Shown: positions 7,733-15,692 of the stretch, piece after piece
How positions within the stretch are numbered: position 1 is the stretch's first letter
Layout of the letters: each line of letters begins with the position of its first letter
Assembly (NCBI GenBank): GCA_019119645.1
Contig: DWWR01000052.1
Location: forward strand, 1-64,000
Reading direction: 5' to 3'
From: Anaerobutyricum faecale
GTDB lineage: Bacteria > Bacillota > Clostridia > Lachnospirales > Lachnospiraceae
Length of the DNA stretch: 64,000 nt
Translations under genes and position numbers: made by a program
The notes under the pieces: generated by a model
Database searches by the model: none
What the model was told of the DNA's origin: nothing
Seen by the model: the letters and a program-made list of their open reading frames with translations, nothing else

Positions 7733-8854
7733 TCGGAGATTTTTGAAGACTTTGCCGAGGGAAGGAAACAGGCATTTTTAAATGTAAAGAAGATTAAAGA
7801 CGCGGATAAGCCGGTCATCGGAATCTTTTGTACATATTTTCCGCAGGAACTGGCGGTGGCTATGGATGCGGCGGTGGTATCGCTGTGCGCCACATCTGAT
7901 GAGACCATTCCGGCGGCGGAACAGGATCTGCCAAAGAACCTCTGTCCATTGATTAAATCCAGCTACGGTTTCGGGAAGACAGACAAAAGTCCGTTTTTCT
8001 TCTTCTCAGACTTGGTAGTGGGGGAGACCACCTGCGATGGAAAGAAGAAAATGTATGAATATATGGGCGAGTTCAAGCCGGTGCACGTGATGGAACTGCC
8101 CAACTGTCCGACGGAGGAAGGCGTCGCCATGTACCGGAAGGAGATCATCCGCATGAAAGAAAAGCTGGAAGAGACCTTCGGCGTGACCATCACAGAGGAG
8201 GATATCCGCCGGGGCATCCGGGTGAAGAATGCGGAGAGAAGCGCTCTGAAGCGGCTGTATTCCGTCATGAAGGCAGACCCGGCTCCGATTTCCGGCATGG
8301 ATCTGCTGAATACGCTGATAGGCACCACCTTTAATTTTAACCGGGAGGAGATTCCGGCACAGATGGACGCCCTCATTGAAAAAATCAAGGCGGAGGGAGG
8401 GGCACGGCAGAAACAGCCGAGGATCCTCATCACCGGCTGTCCTATGGGCGGCGCCACCATGAAAGTGGTGCAGGCGGTGGAAGACAACGGCGGAGTTGTG
8501 GTCTGTTATGAGAACTGCAGCGGCGTAAAATCCATGGAAGAAAATGTGGATGAGAGTCTGCCGGATGTATATGAGGCGCTGGCGAGAAAATATGTGAACA
8601 TCGGCTGTTCTGTGATGACCCCAAATGATAACCGGATCAGACTGCTGGATCGCCTGATCGATGAATACCAGGTGGACGGTGTCATCGATATGGAATTGCA
8701 GGCCTGCCATACCTACGCGGTGGAGAGTCTCCGGATCAAGAGATTTGTCAACGGGGAGAAAAAGATTCCATATATGAGTCTGGAGACGGATTATTCCCAG
8801 TCGGATGTAGGACAGCTTTCCACAAGGATCGCTGCGTTTATCGAAATGTTATAA
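7733..8854 (+). pseudogene. Double-cubane-cluster reductase (2-hydroxyacyl-CoA dehydratase family), 5'-truncated
   Basis: The frame from 7733 to 8854 codes about 373 residues of the HgdB/YjiM-like family. Cluster and family marks include FCTYFPQE, AAEQDLPKNLCPLIKSSYGF, VGETTCDGKKKMYEY, ITGCPMGG and MELQACHTYAVES. The homologous frame continues upstream of the first possible start (GTG at 7856) through FAEGRKQAF back to a stop at 7730, with no start codon in between. The missing N-terminal dozen residues coincide with the end of repeat copy A. The gene is therefore probably dead, or at best makes a shortened protein from GTG 7856. Its activase partner downstream is also broken. Confidence 0.7.
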
Positions 8855-8869
8855 AAAGACGGGGGAAAG

Positions 8870-9419
8870 ATGTATTACATTGGTATTGATATCGGCTCCA
8901 CAGCCTCTAAAGTCTGGGTGCTGGGAGAAAAAGAATTATATTTTGTCTGGCCAACAGGATGGAGCAGTAAGGAGACGGCGCTTAAAATAAAAGAATATCT
9001 GTTGGAACAGGGAATTGATGTGGAGGCGGAGAACGCCACGGTGGTTGCCACCGGTTACGGCCGGGTGGCGGTGGACTATGCGGATAAGGTGGTCACGGAG
9101 ATCACCTGTCACGGAAGAGGCGGCCGGGAGCTCTTTGGCGGCGACTGCTTTATTGTGGATGTGGGAGGTCAGGATACGAAGGTTATCGTCATTGAAAATG
9201 GTGCGGTGACCGATTTTCTGATGAATGATAAATGTTCCGCCGGAACTGGAAAGTTTCTGGAAGTGATGGCGAACCGTCTGGGCGTGACGCTGGAAGAACT
9301 GTTTCTTCTGGCGGAGCAGGGAGAAGCTGGGAGCAGAGATCACGCCCCGGGAAAAGGGACGTTATGCAGGCGCCCTCGGAGCCGCTCTGATCGGTAAAGA
9401 AAAGGGGAGAAAACGATGA
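8870..9419 (+). pseudogene. Acyl-CoA dehydratase activase (YjiL/HgdC-like), internal deletion
   Basis: The N-terminal half is a normal ASKHA-fold activase: GIDIGSTASKVW, VATGYGR, GGQDTKVI and NDKCSAGTGKFLEVMANRLG with the first cluster Cys. After LLAEQGE (about residue 153) the frame runs into nonsense and stops at 9397. In a second frame the true C terminus is readable (KLGAEITP...GALGAALIGKEKG) down to the stop at 9417-9419. About 75 residues between them, including the second cluster Cys and the GG(V/L) segment, are missing, and the junction is out of frame. Such activases normally reduce and activate the neighbouring double-cubane protein using ATP. Clear pseudogene. Confidence 0.85.
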
Positions 9420-9458
9420 TTTTCTTTGCTCAAAATTTACGGAAAATTTCCATATATA

Positions 9459-9487
9459 TTGAATAGATTTTACATTTTTTGTATATA
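9459..9487 (+). promoter_or_regulatory. Possible promoter of the alarmone synthetase gene
   Basis: TTGAAT at 9459-9464 and TATATA at 9482-9487 with a 17-bp spacer, in very AT-rich DNA. The leader that follows contains the GC hairpin at 9571-9606. Confidence 0.4.
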
Positions 9488-9570
9488 CTTAATCCATCCA
9501 ATGGCAGTTTCCGGCGGTATTTTGTGAAAAAACAACAGCACAGAATATAAAATAGTAGAAAACATACAAA

Positions 9571-9606
9571 GGCCCGGCGCCGCCGCCGGAGAAGGGACGC
9601 CGGGCC
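9571..9606 (+). promoter_or_regulatory. GC-rich leader hairpin before the alarmone synthetase
   Basis: A perfect 9-bp stem, GGCCCGGCG with CGCCGGGCC. There is no U-tract, so it is not a classic terminator. It ends about 20 bases before the ribosome site and could influence mRNA stability or translation. Confidence 0.5.
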
Positions 9607-9638
9607 GGAAGCAGAAACTGAGAGGAGGAATGCATTTT

Positions 9639-10268
9639 TTGAAGGAAAACTCTTTTGAACAGAAGAAAAGAAAGCTGGAACAGGAGCTGAACGAAAGTGG
9701 ACTGAAAGCGGTTTATGCGGAAGTGATCTGGGATATCATCCCGGAGATCAATGAAGTCAGCCGGCGCATTTCTGCGGAGTGCGGACGGCAGGTGATGGAT
9801 AATATCAGCTGGAGAATCAAGACGCCGGAGAGCATCGCCTGTAAATTGAGAAGGAAACACAGGGAAATTACCCTGGACTGTGCATTGGAGACATTGAATG
9901 ATATGGCCGGTATCCGGGTGGTGTGTCCGTTTCAGGATGATGTGTACCGGATGGCAAAGGCAATCCGCAAGATCAGAAGTCTGAAAGTGATCAAGGTAAA
10001 AAATTACATTTCCCATCCCAAATCCAGCGGTTATCGGAGCATCCATGTGATCGGAGAGGTGCTTCATAATGAAGAAACGGTGCGGGTGGAGATCCAGGTC
10101 CGGTCTGTGGCCATGAATTACTGGGCAATCCTGGACCATCAGCTGTTCTATAAAAATGAAAAGAAAGATACGGAGAAGCTTCGCAGAGAGCTTAAGGCCT
10201 GCGCCATTGACATTGCGGAGATTGACAAGCGCTTTTTGAAGCTTCGCAAACAGATTGAGAAATTATGA
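9639..10268 (+). CDS. Small alarmone synthetase (GTP pyrophosphokinase family)
   Basis: A 209-aa stand-alone RelA/SpoT synthetase domain, as in RelQ/YjbM, which makes (p)ppGpp from ATP and GTP/GDP. Family motifs include WRIKTPESIACKL, LNDMAGIRVVCPF, the G-loop-like PKSSGYRSIH and VEIQVRSVAMNYWAILDHQL. No hydrolase, TGS or ACT domains are present. An ATG at 9630 is only one base from GGAGG, so the TTG at 9639, ten bases from it, is the better start. The gene is alone and is followed by a terminator. Confidence 0.88.
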   Translation: MKENSFEQKKRKLEQELNESGLKAVYAEVIWDIIPEINEVSRRISAECGRQVMDNISWRIKTPESIACKLRRKHREITLDCALETLNDMAGIRVVCPFQDDVYRMAKAIRKIRSLKVIKVKNYISHPKSSGYRSIHVIGEVLHNEETVRVEIQVRSVAMNYWAILDHQLFYKNEKKDTEKLRRELKACAIDIAEIDKRFLKLRKQIEKL

Positions 10269-10318
10269 GAATCCGAGAGATCACGTCCCGGCGGGGATGG
10301 GAAATCCGGATTCTTTTT
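10268..10318 (+). terminator. Terminator after the alarmone synthetase
   Basis: AGAATCCG pairs with CGGATTCT, with an inner CCCG/GGGG helix, followed by TTTTAC. Confidence 0.75.
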
Positions 10319-10488
10319 ACGTTATAGAAAAAGTATGGCAGGAATCTTTGCGAAATTTATGCGGAGGGAAAACAGAGCGGGCAAAATGATTTTATGCATA
10401 AAGATACATTTCCAGGGGAAAATGTGAAGTAAAGAAAAAAGCGGTTATTGTTTTAGAAAAAGTACAAAAGTGTAGAGAATGTAAAATG

Positions 10489-10540
10489 TTATACAAAAAC
10501 TTTTCATAGATTTTACATAAGTCAGGTTTTGGACTTTACA
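10489..10540 (+). promoter_or_regulatory. Pho-box-like array upstream of pstS
   Basis: TTATACA (10489), TTTTCAT (10501), TTTACAT (10512) and TTTACA (10535) recur at steps of 12, 11 and 23 bp, about one or two helical turns. This resembles the TT(A/T/C)ACA direct repeats bound by PhoP-type regulators in Gram-positive bacteria. The 10319-10488 stretch upstream shows nothing else I can name. The array lies about 95-145 bp before the pstS start. Confidence 0.5.
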
Positions 10541-10634
10541 AAAGGGTAATAATCTATGGGGGTAGCAAAGGTAAGGCTTTGAAAAACAAAAAAAGCAAAA
10601 TATTTCATTAAAAGAGAAGAAAGGAAATTTCATT

Positions 10635-11570
10635 ATGAGAAAGTTTTTAGGTACAGCATTAGTAGTAGCATTATCTGCAGCATGTTTAGCAGGCTGCGGC
10701 GGTAACAGCGGAAGCGACGGAAGCACAGGCAGCGGAAGCGCAGGCAACGGCGGAGCAATCACCGTATTATCCAGAGAAGACGGATCAGGAACAAGAGGAG
10801 CTTTCATCGAGCTGTTCGGAATCGAGCAGGAAAATGAGAGCGGAGAAAAAGTTGATATGACAACCGTAGACGCCAGCATCACCAACAGCACAGCGGTTAT
10901 GATGTCCTCCGTAGCAAACGATACCAATGCGATCGGATACATTTCTCTTGGTTCTTTAAATGATACTGTAAAAGCAGTAAACATCGACGGTGCCGCAGCA
11001 TCTGTGGAAAACGTTGAGAATGGTTCATACAAAGTGGTAAGACCTTTTAACATTGTAGTAAAAGAAGGCCAGACAAACCCGGCAGTGACAGACTTCACAA
11101 ATTACATCATGAGCTCCGAGGGACAGGCAGTTGTTGAAGAAAACGGATACATTCCTGTGGGAGATGCAGCAGCATATACTGCAGATCCGGCAGCAGAAGG
11201 AAACATCGTTGTGGGCGGTTCCTCTTCCGTATCCCCTGTTATGGAAGCGATCATCGAAGCTTACGGCGAAGCAAATCCAAACGTGAGCGTTGAGCTTCAG
11301 ACAACAGACAGCACAACAGGCGTTTCTTCCACAGTAGAAGGAAGCTACGATATCGGTATGGCATCCAGAGAGATCAAAGACGAGGAGCTGGCACAGGGCG
11401 TAACACCTACCACGATCGCACAGGATGGTATCGCAGTCATCGTAAACAACGAAAACAGTGTGACAGATTTAACATCTGACCAGGTTAAGAGCATCTTCAC
11501 AGGTGAGACCACAGACTGGGCAGACATTACTTCCAGCACAGCAGCTGAAGCAACAACAGCAGCACAGTAA
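10635..11570 (+). CDS. pstS: Phosphate-binding lipoprotein, circularly permuted PstS
   Basis: A 311-aa extracellular phosphate receptor. A lipobox LAGC (Cys 20-21 region) and a Gly/Ser linker precede the domain. The order of lobes is reversed compared with ordinary PstS: residues 41-180 start with ITVLSREDGSGTRGAF and hold IGYISLGSLND (normally the C-terminal half), while residues 190-300 hold GGSSSVSPVMEAI, DSTTGVSS, DIGMASREIKDEE and the FTGETTDW end (normally the N-terminal half). All phosphate-contact motifs are present, so it should work. It is first in pstSCAB-phoU and its codons suggest high expression. Confidence 0.9.
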   Translation: MRKFLGTALVVALSAACLAGCGGNSGSDGSTGSGSAGNGGAITVLSREDGSGTRGAFIELFGIEQENESGEKVDMTTVDASITNSTAVMMSSVANDTNAIGYISLGSLNDTVKAVNIDGAAASVENVENGSYKVVRPFNIVVKEGQTNPAVTDFTNYIMSSEGQAVVEENGYIPVGDAAAYTADPAAEGNIVVGGSSSVSPVMEAIIEAYGEANPNVSVELQTTDSTTGVSSTVEGSYDIGMASREIKDEELAQGVTPTTIAQDGIAVIVNNENSVTDLTSDQVKSIFTGETTDWADITSSTAAEATTAAQ

Positions 11571-11594
11571 GATAAATTAAGGAGTGAATGACAC

Positions 11595-12449
11595 ATGGCA
11601 AAATATAAAGAAAAAACAATGGAAGTTGTCTTCCTCCTTGCCGCCTGTGTCTCTATCCTTGCTGTCGCATTGATTTGCGTATTCTTATTTGCAAATGGTG
11701 TTCCGGCTATGAAGGAAATCGGCTTTGCCGATTTCCTTTTAGGAAGAGAGTGGAGACCGGGAAATGACATATATGGTATTTTCCCGATGATTCTCGGCAG
11801 TATTTATGTAACGGCAGGAGCAATTATTATCGGAGTGCCGATCGGCCTCCTCACAGCAGTATTTCTGGCAAGGTATTGTCCGGCTGGAATGTATAAAGTG
11901 GTAAAACCGGGTGTGGAACTTCTGGCAGGTATTCCATCCGTTGTCTACGGTTTCTTTGGTATGGTGGTTATCGTACCGTTTATCAGAAATAATTTCGGCG
12001 GAAGCGGAAGCAGTATTCTGGCGGCGTCTATTCTCCTTGGTATGATGATTCTTCCTACCATTATCAGTCAGTCCGAGGCGTCCATTCGGGCCGTGCCGGA
12101 AAGTTATTATGAAGGTTCGCTGGCATTGGGAGCAACCCATGAGAGAAGCGTGTTCTGCGCGATCTTACCGGCAGCAAAATCCGGTATCCTCGCAGGTATC
12201 ATCCTTGGTGTCGGACGTGCGATCGGTGAAACTATGGCGGTGATCATGGTAGCCGGAAACCAGGCGAGAATGCCGCAGGGTATTTTCCAGGGTATCCGTA
12301 CAATGACTGCCAACATCGTTATTGAGATGGGATATGCGGAGGGACTTCACAGAGAGGCTCTGATTGCCACAGGTGTTGTGCTTTTCGTCTTTGTCCTTCT
12401 TATCAACCTGGCATTTTCTGTTGTGAAAATGCGTGGAGAAAGGAATTAA
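11595..12449 (+). CDS. pstC: Phosphate ABC transporter permease
   Basis: A 284-aa inner-membrane permease with about six helices. The BPD_transp_1 domain shows the LAGIPSVVYGFFG segment and the EAA-like loop (SYYEGSLALGATHERSV) that contacts PstB. It lies 24 bp after pstS and 3 bp before pstA. It forms the phosphate channel with PstA. Start ATG with a GGAGTGA ribosome site. Confidence 0.95.
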   Translation: MAKYKEKTMEVVFLLAACVSILAVALICVFLFANGVPAMKEIGFADFLLGREWRPGNDIYGIFPMILGSIYVTAGAIIIGVPIGLLTAVFLARYCPAGMYKVVKPGVELLAGIPSVVYGFFGMVVIVPFIRNNFGGSGSSILAASILLGMMILPTIISQSEASIRAVPESYYEGSLALGATHERSVFCAILPAAKSGILAGIILGVGRAIGETMAVIMVAGNQARMPQGIFQGIRTMTANIVIEMGYAEGLHREALIATGVVLFVFVLLINLAFSVVKMRGERN

Positions 12450-12452
12450 ATC

Positions 12453-13373
12453 ATGGCAGTATTAGACAATGTCGAAGAAAATGTAAATGAAGTTGTGCCG
12501 GAAAAAATTGATGCCATGAACCGTCAGACACTGAAAGACCGTATTGCTTCTTATAAGAGAACTCCGGGTTCTTTTATAGTGATGCTTCTGGTATTACTGG
12601 CAGCGGCGATCACGATCATTGCCCTCGTCTATCTTTTAGTTTATATTTTGGTGAACGGTGTTCCGTATCTGAATGCGGATCTGTTTTCATGGACATATAC
12701 CTCAGAAAATGTATCTGTGGTACCGGCTATCATTAATACAGTGATTATGGCTCTTATTTCTCTCCTTTTTGCCATTCCTTTTGGAATCGGTTCTGCCATT
12801 TATCTGGTGGAATATGCAAAAAAAGGAAATAAACTTGTAAAGGTGGTGCGTGTTACCGCCGAGACACTGACAGGTATCCCGTCAATCGTATATGGTCTGT
12901 TCGGTATGCTTTTCTTTGTAACCGCCCTGCACTGGAGATTTTCCATTCTGGCAGGTGCCTGCACACTGGCGATCATGGTCCTTCCGGTTATATTAAGAAC
13001 CACAGAGGAAGCGCTGATGGCGGTTCCGGATTCCTTCCGGGAAGGAAGTTTCGGTCTTGGCGCCGGAAAACTTCGTACGATCTTTAAGATCATTCTGCCG
13101 TCTGCCGTACCGGGAATTCTTTCCGGTGTGATCCTTTCCGTGGGAAGAATTGTCGGCGAGACAGCTGCATTGATGTACACAGCGGGTACCGTGGCAGCGA
13201 TTCCAAAGAATCTCTTTTCCTCAGGAAGAACCCTGGCCGTACACATGTACGTGCTGGCCAGTGAAGGTCTTCATGTGGATCAGGCTTACGCGACGGCCGT
13301 TGTATTACTTATACTTGTTATTTTGATAAATGCGTTATCCTCATTCCTGGCGAAGAAGATTCAGAAGGTATAA
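12453..13373 (+). CDS. pstA: Phosphate ABC transporter permease
   Basis: A 306-aa permease with a cytosolic N-terminal arm of about 45 residues, then six helices. LTGIPSIVYGLFGMLFF and SFREGSFGLGAGKLRTI (EAA loop) are typical of PstA. It lies between pstC and pstB with short gaps, so it is co-transcribed. The start ATG at 12453 is preceded by AAAGGAA. Confidence 0.95.
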   Translation: MAVLDNVEENVNEVVPEKIDAMNRQTLKDRIASYKRTPGSFIVMLLVLLAAAITIIALVYLLVYILVNGVPYLNADLFSWTYTSENVSVVPAIINTVIMALISLLFAIPFGIGSAIYLVEYAKKGNKLVKVVRVTAETLTGIPSIVYGLFGMLFFVTALHWRFSILAGACTLAIMVLPVILRTTEEALMAVPDSFREGSFGLGAGKLRTIFKIILPSAVPGILSGVILSVGRIVGETAALMYTAGTVAAIPKNLFSSGRTLAVHMYVLASEGLHVDQAYATAVVLLILVILINALSSFLAKKIQKV

Positions 13374-13399
13374 CGTAGAAATTTGGAAGGAGTGGAACT

Positions 13400-14155
13400 T
13401 TGAGCACTGCAAAAATGGCGATTGAAGGTCTGGATTTATATTACGGCCAGTTTCATGCGTTAAAAGATATGAACCTGGATATCTACGCCAATGAGATCAC
13501 GGCGTTTATCGGACCATCAGGATGCGGAAAATCTACATTATTAAAATCATTAAACAGAATGAATGATCTGGTGGAGGGATGTAAAATTACCGGTAAGGTA
13601 ACCCTTGATGATACAGATATTTACAGAGACCTTGATGTAAACCTTTTAAGAAAAAGAGTCGGAATGGTATTCCAGAAACCGAATCCGTTCCCAATGAGCG
13701 TCTATGATAATATCGCTTACGGACCGAGAACCCATGGTATCCGTTCCAAAGCAAAACTGGATGCCATCGTGGAGGATTCTCTCCGCAAAGCAGCTATCTG
13801 GGATGAGTTGAAAGACAGATTAAAAAAGAGCGCTCTGGGATTATCCGGCGGACAGCAGCAGAGACTTTGTATTGCCCGTGCGCTGGCCGTTCAGCCGGAA
13901 GTGCTTCTGATGGATGAGCCGACTTCAGCCCTGGACCCGATCTCAACCATCAAAATCGAAGAGCTGGCCATGGAGCTGAAAAAAGATTACACTATCGTAA
14001 TGGTCACACATAACATGCAGCAGGCAACCCGTGTTTCCGATAAGACCGTATTCTTCCTTCTGGGAGAGATCATTGAAACCGGAAAGACAGAAGAATTGTT
14101 CTCCATGCCTAAGGATAAGAGAACAGAGGACTATATTACAGGAAGGTTTGGTTGA
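13400..14155 (+). CDS. pstB: Phosphate ABC transporter ATPase
   Basis: A 251-aa ABC ATPase: Walker A GPSGCGKST, Q-loop FQKPNPFPMSVYDN (a PstB hallmark), signature LSGGQQQR, Walker B LLMDEPTSALD and the switch H in VTHNMQQA. The start is TTG at 13400, supported by AAGGAG seven bases upstream; the next in-frame ATG (13415) has no ribosome site. Powers PstCA. Confidence 0.95.
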   Translation: MSTAKMAIEGLDLYYGQFHALKDMNLDIYANEITAFIGPSGCGKSTLLKSLNRMNDLVEGCKITGKVTLDDTDIYRDLDVNLLRKRVGMVFQKPNPFPMSVYDNIAYGPRTHGIRSKAKLDAIVEDSLRKAAIWDELKDRLKKSALGLSGGQQQRLCIARALAVQPEVLLMDEPTSALDPISTIKIEELAMELKKDYTIVMVTHNMQQATRVSDKTVFFLLGEIIETGKTEELFSMPKDKRTEDYITGRFG

Positions 14156-14157
14156 TT

Positions 14158-14799
14158 ATGCGTATTCATTTTGACGAACAGCTGGAACAGCTGAATAAAG
14201 AAATTATCAATATGGGAACCCTGGTTGAGCAGGCCATCGGCATGGCCATTGAGGCCCTCATCAAACAGGATGTGAACAAGGCGCATGAAGCTATGGAGTC
14301 CGACGAAGAGATCGACGCCAAAGAAAAGACGATCGAGAATCTCTGTCTCCGTCTTCTTCTTCAGCAGCAGCCGGTGGCAAGAGATCTGCGTGTGATTTCC
14401 GCAGCTCTGAAAATGATCACCGACATGGAAAGAATCGGCGATCACGCCACAGATATTTCTGAGCTTGCCATTGTGTTATCTGATCTGCCTCACATTGAGC
14501 AGCTGACGCACATCGAGCGTATGGCAAAAGAGACCATGGTAATGCTGATCCAGGGACTGGAAGCTTACGTGGAAAGAAATTATGATAAGGCAGAGGAAGT
14601 AATTTCCCATGATGATATTATTGACAATCTGTTTGTTCAGGTAAAAGGGGAATTGATCGATATTATCCAGAAAGATTCCAACTGCGCCAACCAGGCGGCA
14701 GACCTGCTGATGGTTGCCAAGTATTTTGAGAGAATCGGCGACCATGCGACAAACATCGCGGAGTGGGCAATTTTTTCTATCACAGGAAAACACGAATAA
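14158..14799 (+). CDS. phoU: Phosphate transport regulator PhoU
   Basis: A 213-aa all-helical cytosolic protein with two PhoU repeats, each with the metal-contact signature MERIGDHATDI (first) and FERIGDHATNIAEW (second). PhoU links Pst activity to the sensor kinase and turns the pho response off in high phosphate. It follows pstB by two bases. The ATG at 14158 fits family alignments (MRIHFDEQLEQL); a TTG at 14152 is possible. Confidence 0.95.
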   Translation: MRIHFDEQLEQLNKEIINMGTLVEQAIGMAIEALIKQDVNKAHEAMESDEEIDAKEKTIENLCLRLLLQQQPVARDLRVISAALKMITDMERIGDHATDISELAIVLSDLPHIEQLTHIERMAKETMVMLIQGLEAYVERNYDKAEEVISHDDIIDNLFVQVKGELIDIIQKDSNCANQAADLLMVAKYFERIGDHATNIAEWAIFSITGKHE

Positions 14800-14902
14800 T
14801 TTTCCGGATTTCAGATGAAAGCCGGCAGATTCAGGCGAAATCACAGAAATATTATTGGGGACTGATGTGGCTGCGGTCATTCAGTCTTCTTCTGTTATTA
14901 TC

Positions 14903-14931
14903 TTGTCATTGGGCTTTGAACAAGATATAAT
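14903..14931 (+). promoter_or_regulatory. Sigma-A promoter of the two-component pair
   Basis: TTGTCA (14903-14908), exact 17-bp spacer, TATAAT (14926-14931). This indicates that the regulator/kinase genes have their own promoter in addition to any readthrough from phoU. Confidence 0.75.
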
Positions 14932-14942
14932 AAAAACAGCCT

Positions 14943-14987
14943 GCGGGCGGAAAAGCCCGCCGGACAGCATGCGACCGAAGTTGTCCG
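14943..14987 (+). promoter_or_regulatory. Two leader hairpins before the response regulator
   Basis: GCGGGC/GCCCGC (14943-14960) and CGGACA/TGTCCG (14961-14987) follow the promoter directly. There is no U-tract. They may stabilise the 5' end of the mRNA. Confidence 0.45.
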
Positions 14988-15015
14988 TAACCTGCAGCAA
15001 AAGAAGGATGAGATT

Positions 15016-15687
15016 ATGGCAATAATTTATGTAGTGGAAGACGATACGAATATTCAGGAAATCGAGGCGATTGCATTAAAAAACAGCGGACATAAAGTAT
15101 ACACCTTTGATGATGCAGCGCATTTTTATAAAAAGATCAAAGAAAAGGTGCCGGATCTGGCGATTCTTGATGTGATGCTCCCGGATGAGGATGGCTATGA
15201 GATCGTAAAGAAGATCAGACAGAATCCGATCACCAAAAAGATGCCGGTCATCATGGTGACCGCGAAGACTTCAGAGATCGATATGGTCAGGGGCCTTGAT
15301 ATCGGGGCCGATGATTATATTAAGAAGCCTTTCTCCATCATTGAATTTATCACGAGAGTGAAGGCAGTCCTGCGCCGGACCGTGGAGCAGGCGGAGAATA
15401 AATTTCTGACCATCGGTGATGTTTTTCTGGATGATGAGCGCCATATGGCGTATTCCAAAAACGAGGCCGTGGAACTTACATATAAAGAATACGAACTTTT
15501 GAAGCTGCTCATGAGAAATGCGGGAATCGTTATGACGAGAGAGATGATCATGCAGCGTGTCTGGGATACAGAATTTGAAGGAGAGTCCAGAACTGTGGAC
15601 ATGCATATCAAGACCCTCCGGAAAAAACTCGGAGAAAACGGTGCGCATATCAAGACTGTCCGCAATGTGGGCTACGTGATGGAATAA
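15016..15687 (+). CDS. OmpR-family response regulator, PhoB/PhoP type
   Basis: A 223-aa regulator with a receiver domain (acidic pair D9/D10, phospho-acceptor D52 in LAILDVMLPDEDGY, K in the KKPFS motif) and a winged-helix trans_reg_C domain with MQRVWDTEFEGESRTVDMHIKTLRKKLGE-type ending (only parts quoted). It is directly downstream of pst-phoU and five bases upstream of a sensor kinase. The context strongly suggests control of the phosphate regulon, including the array at 10489-10540. Confidence 0.88.
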   Translation: MAIIYVVEDDTNIQEIEAIALKNSGHKVYTFDDAAHFYKKIKEKVPDLAILDVMLPDEDGYEIVKKIRQNPITKKMPVIMVTAKTSEIDMVRGLDIGADDYIKKPFSIIEFITRVKAVLRRTVEQAENKFLTIGDVFLDDERHMAYSKNEAVELTYKEYELLKLLMRNAGIVMTREMIMQRVWDTEFEGESRTVDMHIKTLRKKLGENGAHIKTVRNVGYVME

Positions 15688-15692
15688 GTGAT

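Noticed and set aside
14800..15015. Terminator between phoU and the response regulator
   Set aside because: The GCGGGC/GCCCGC stem has no U-tract and lies after the promoter, so it belongs to the leader.
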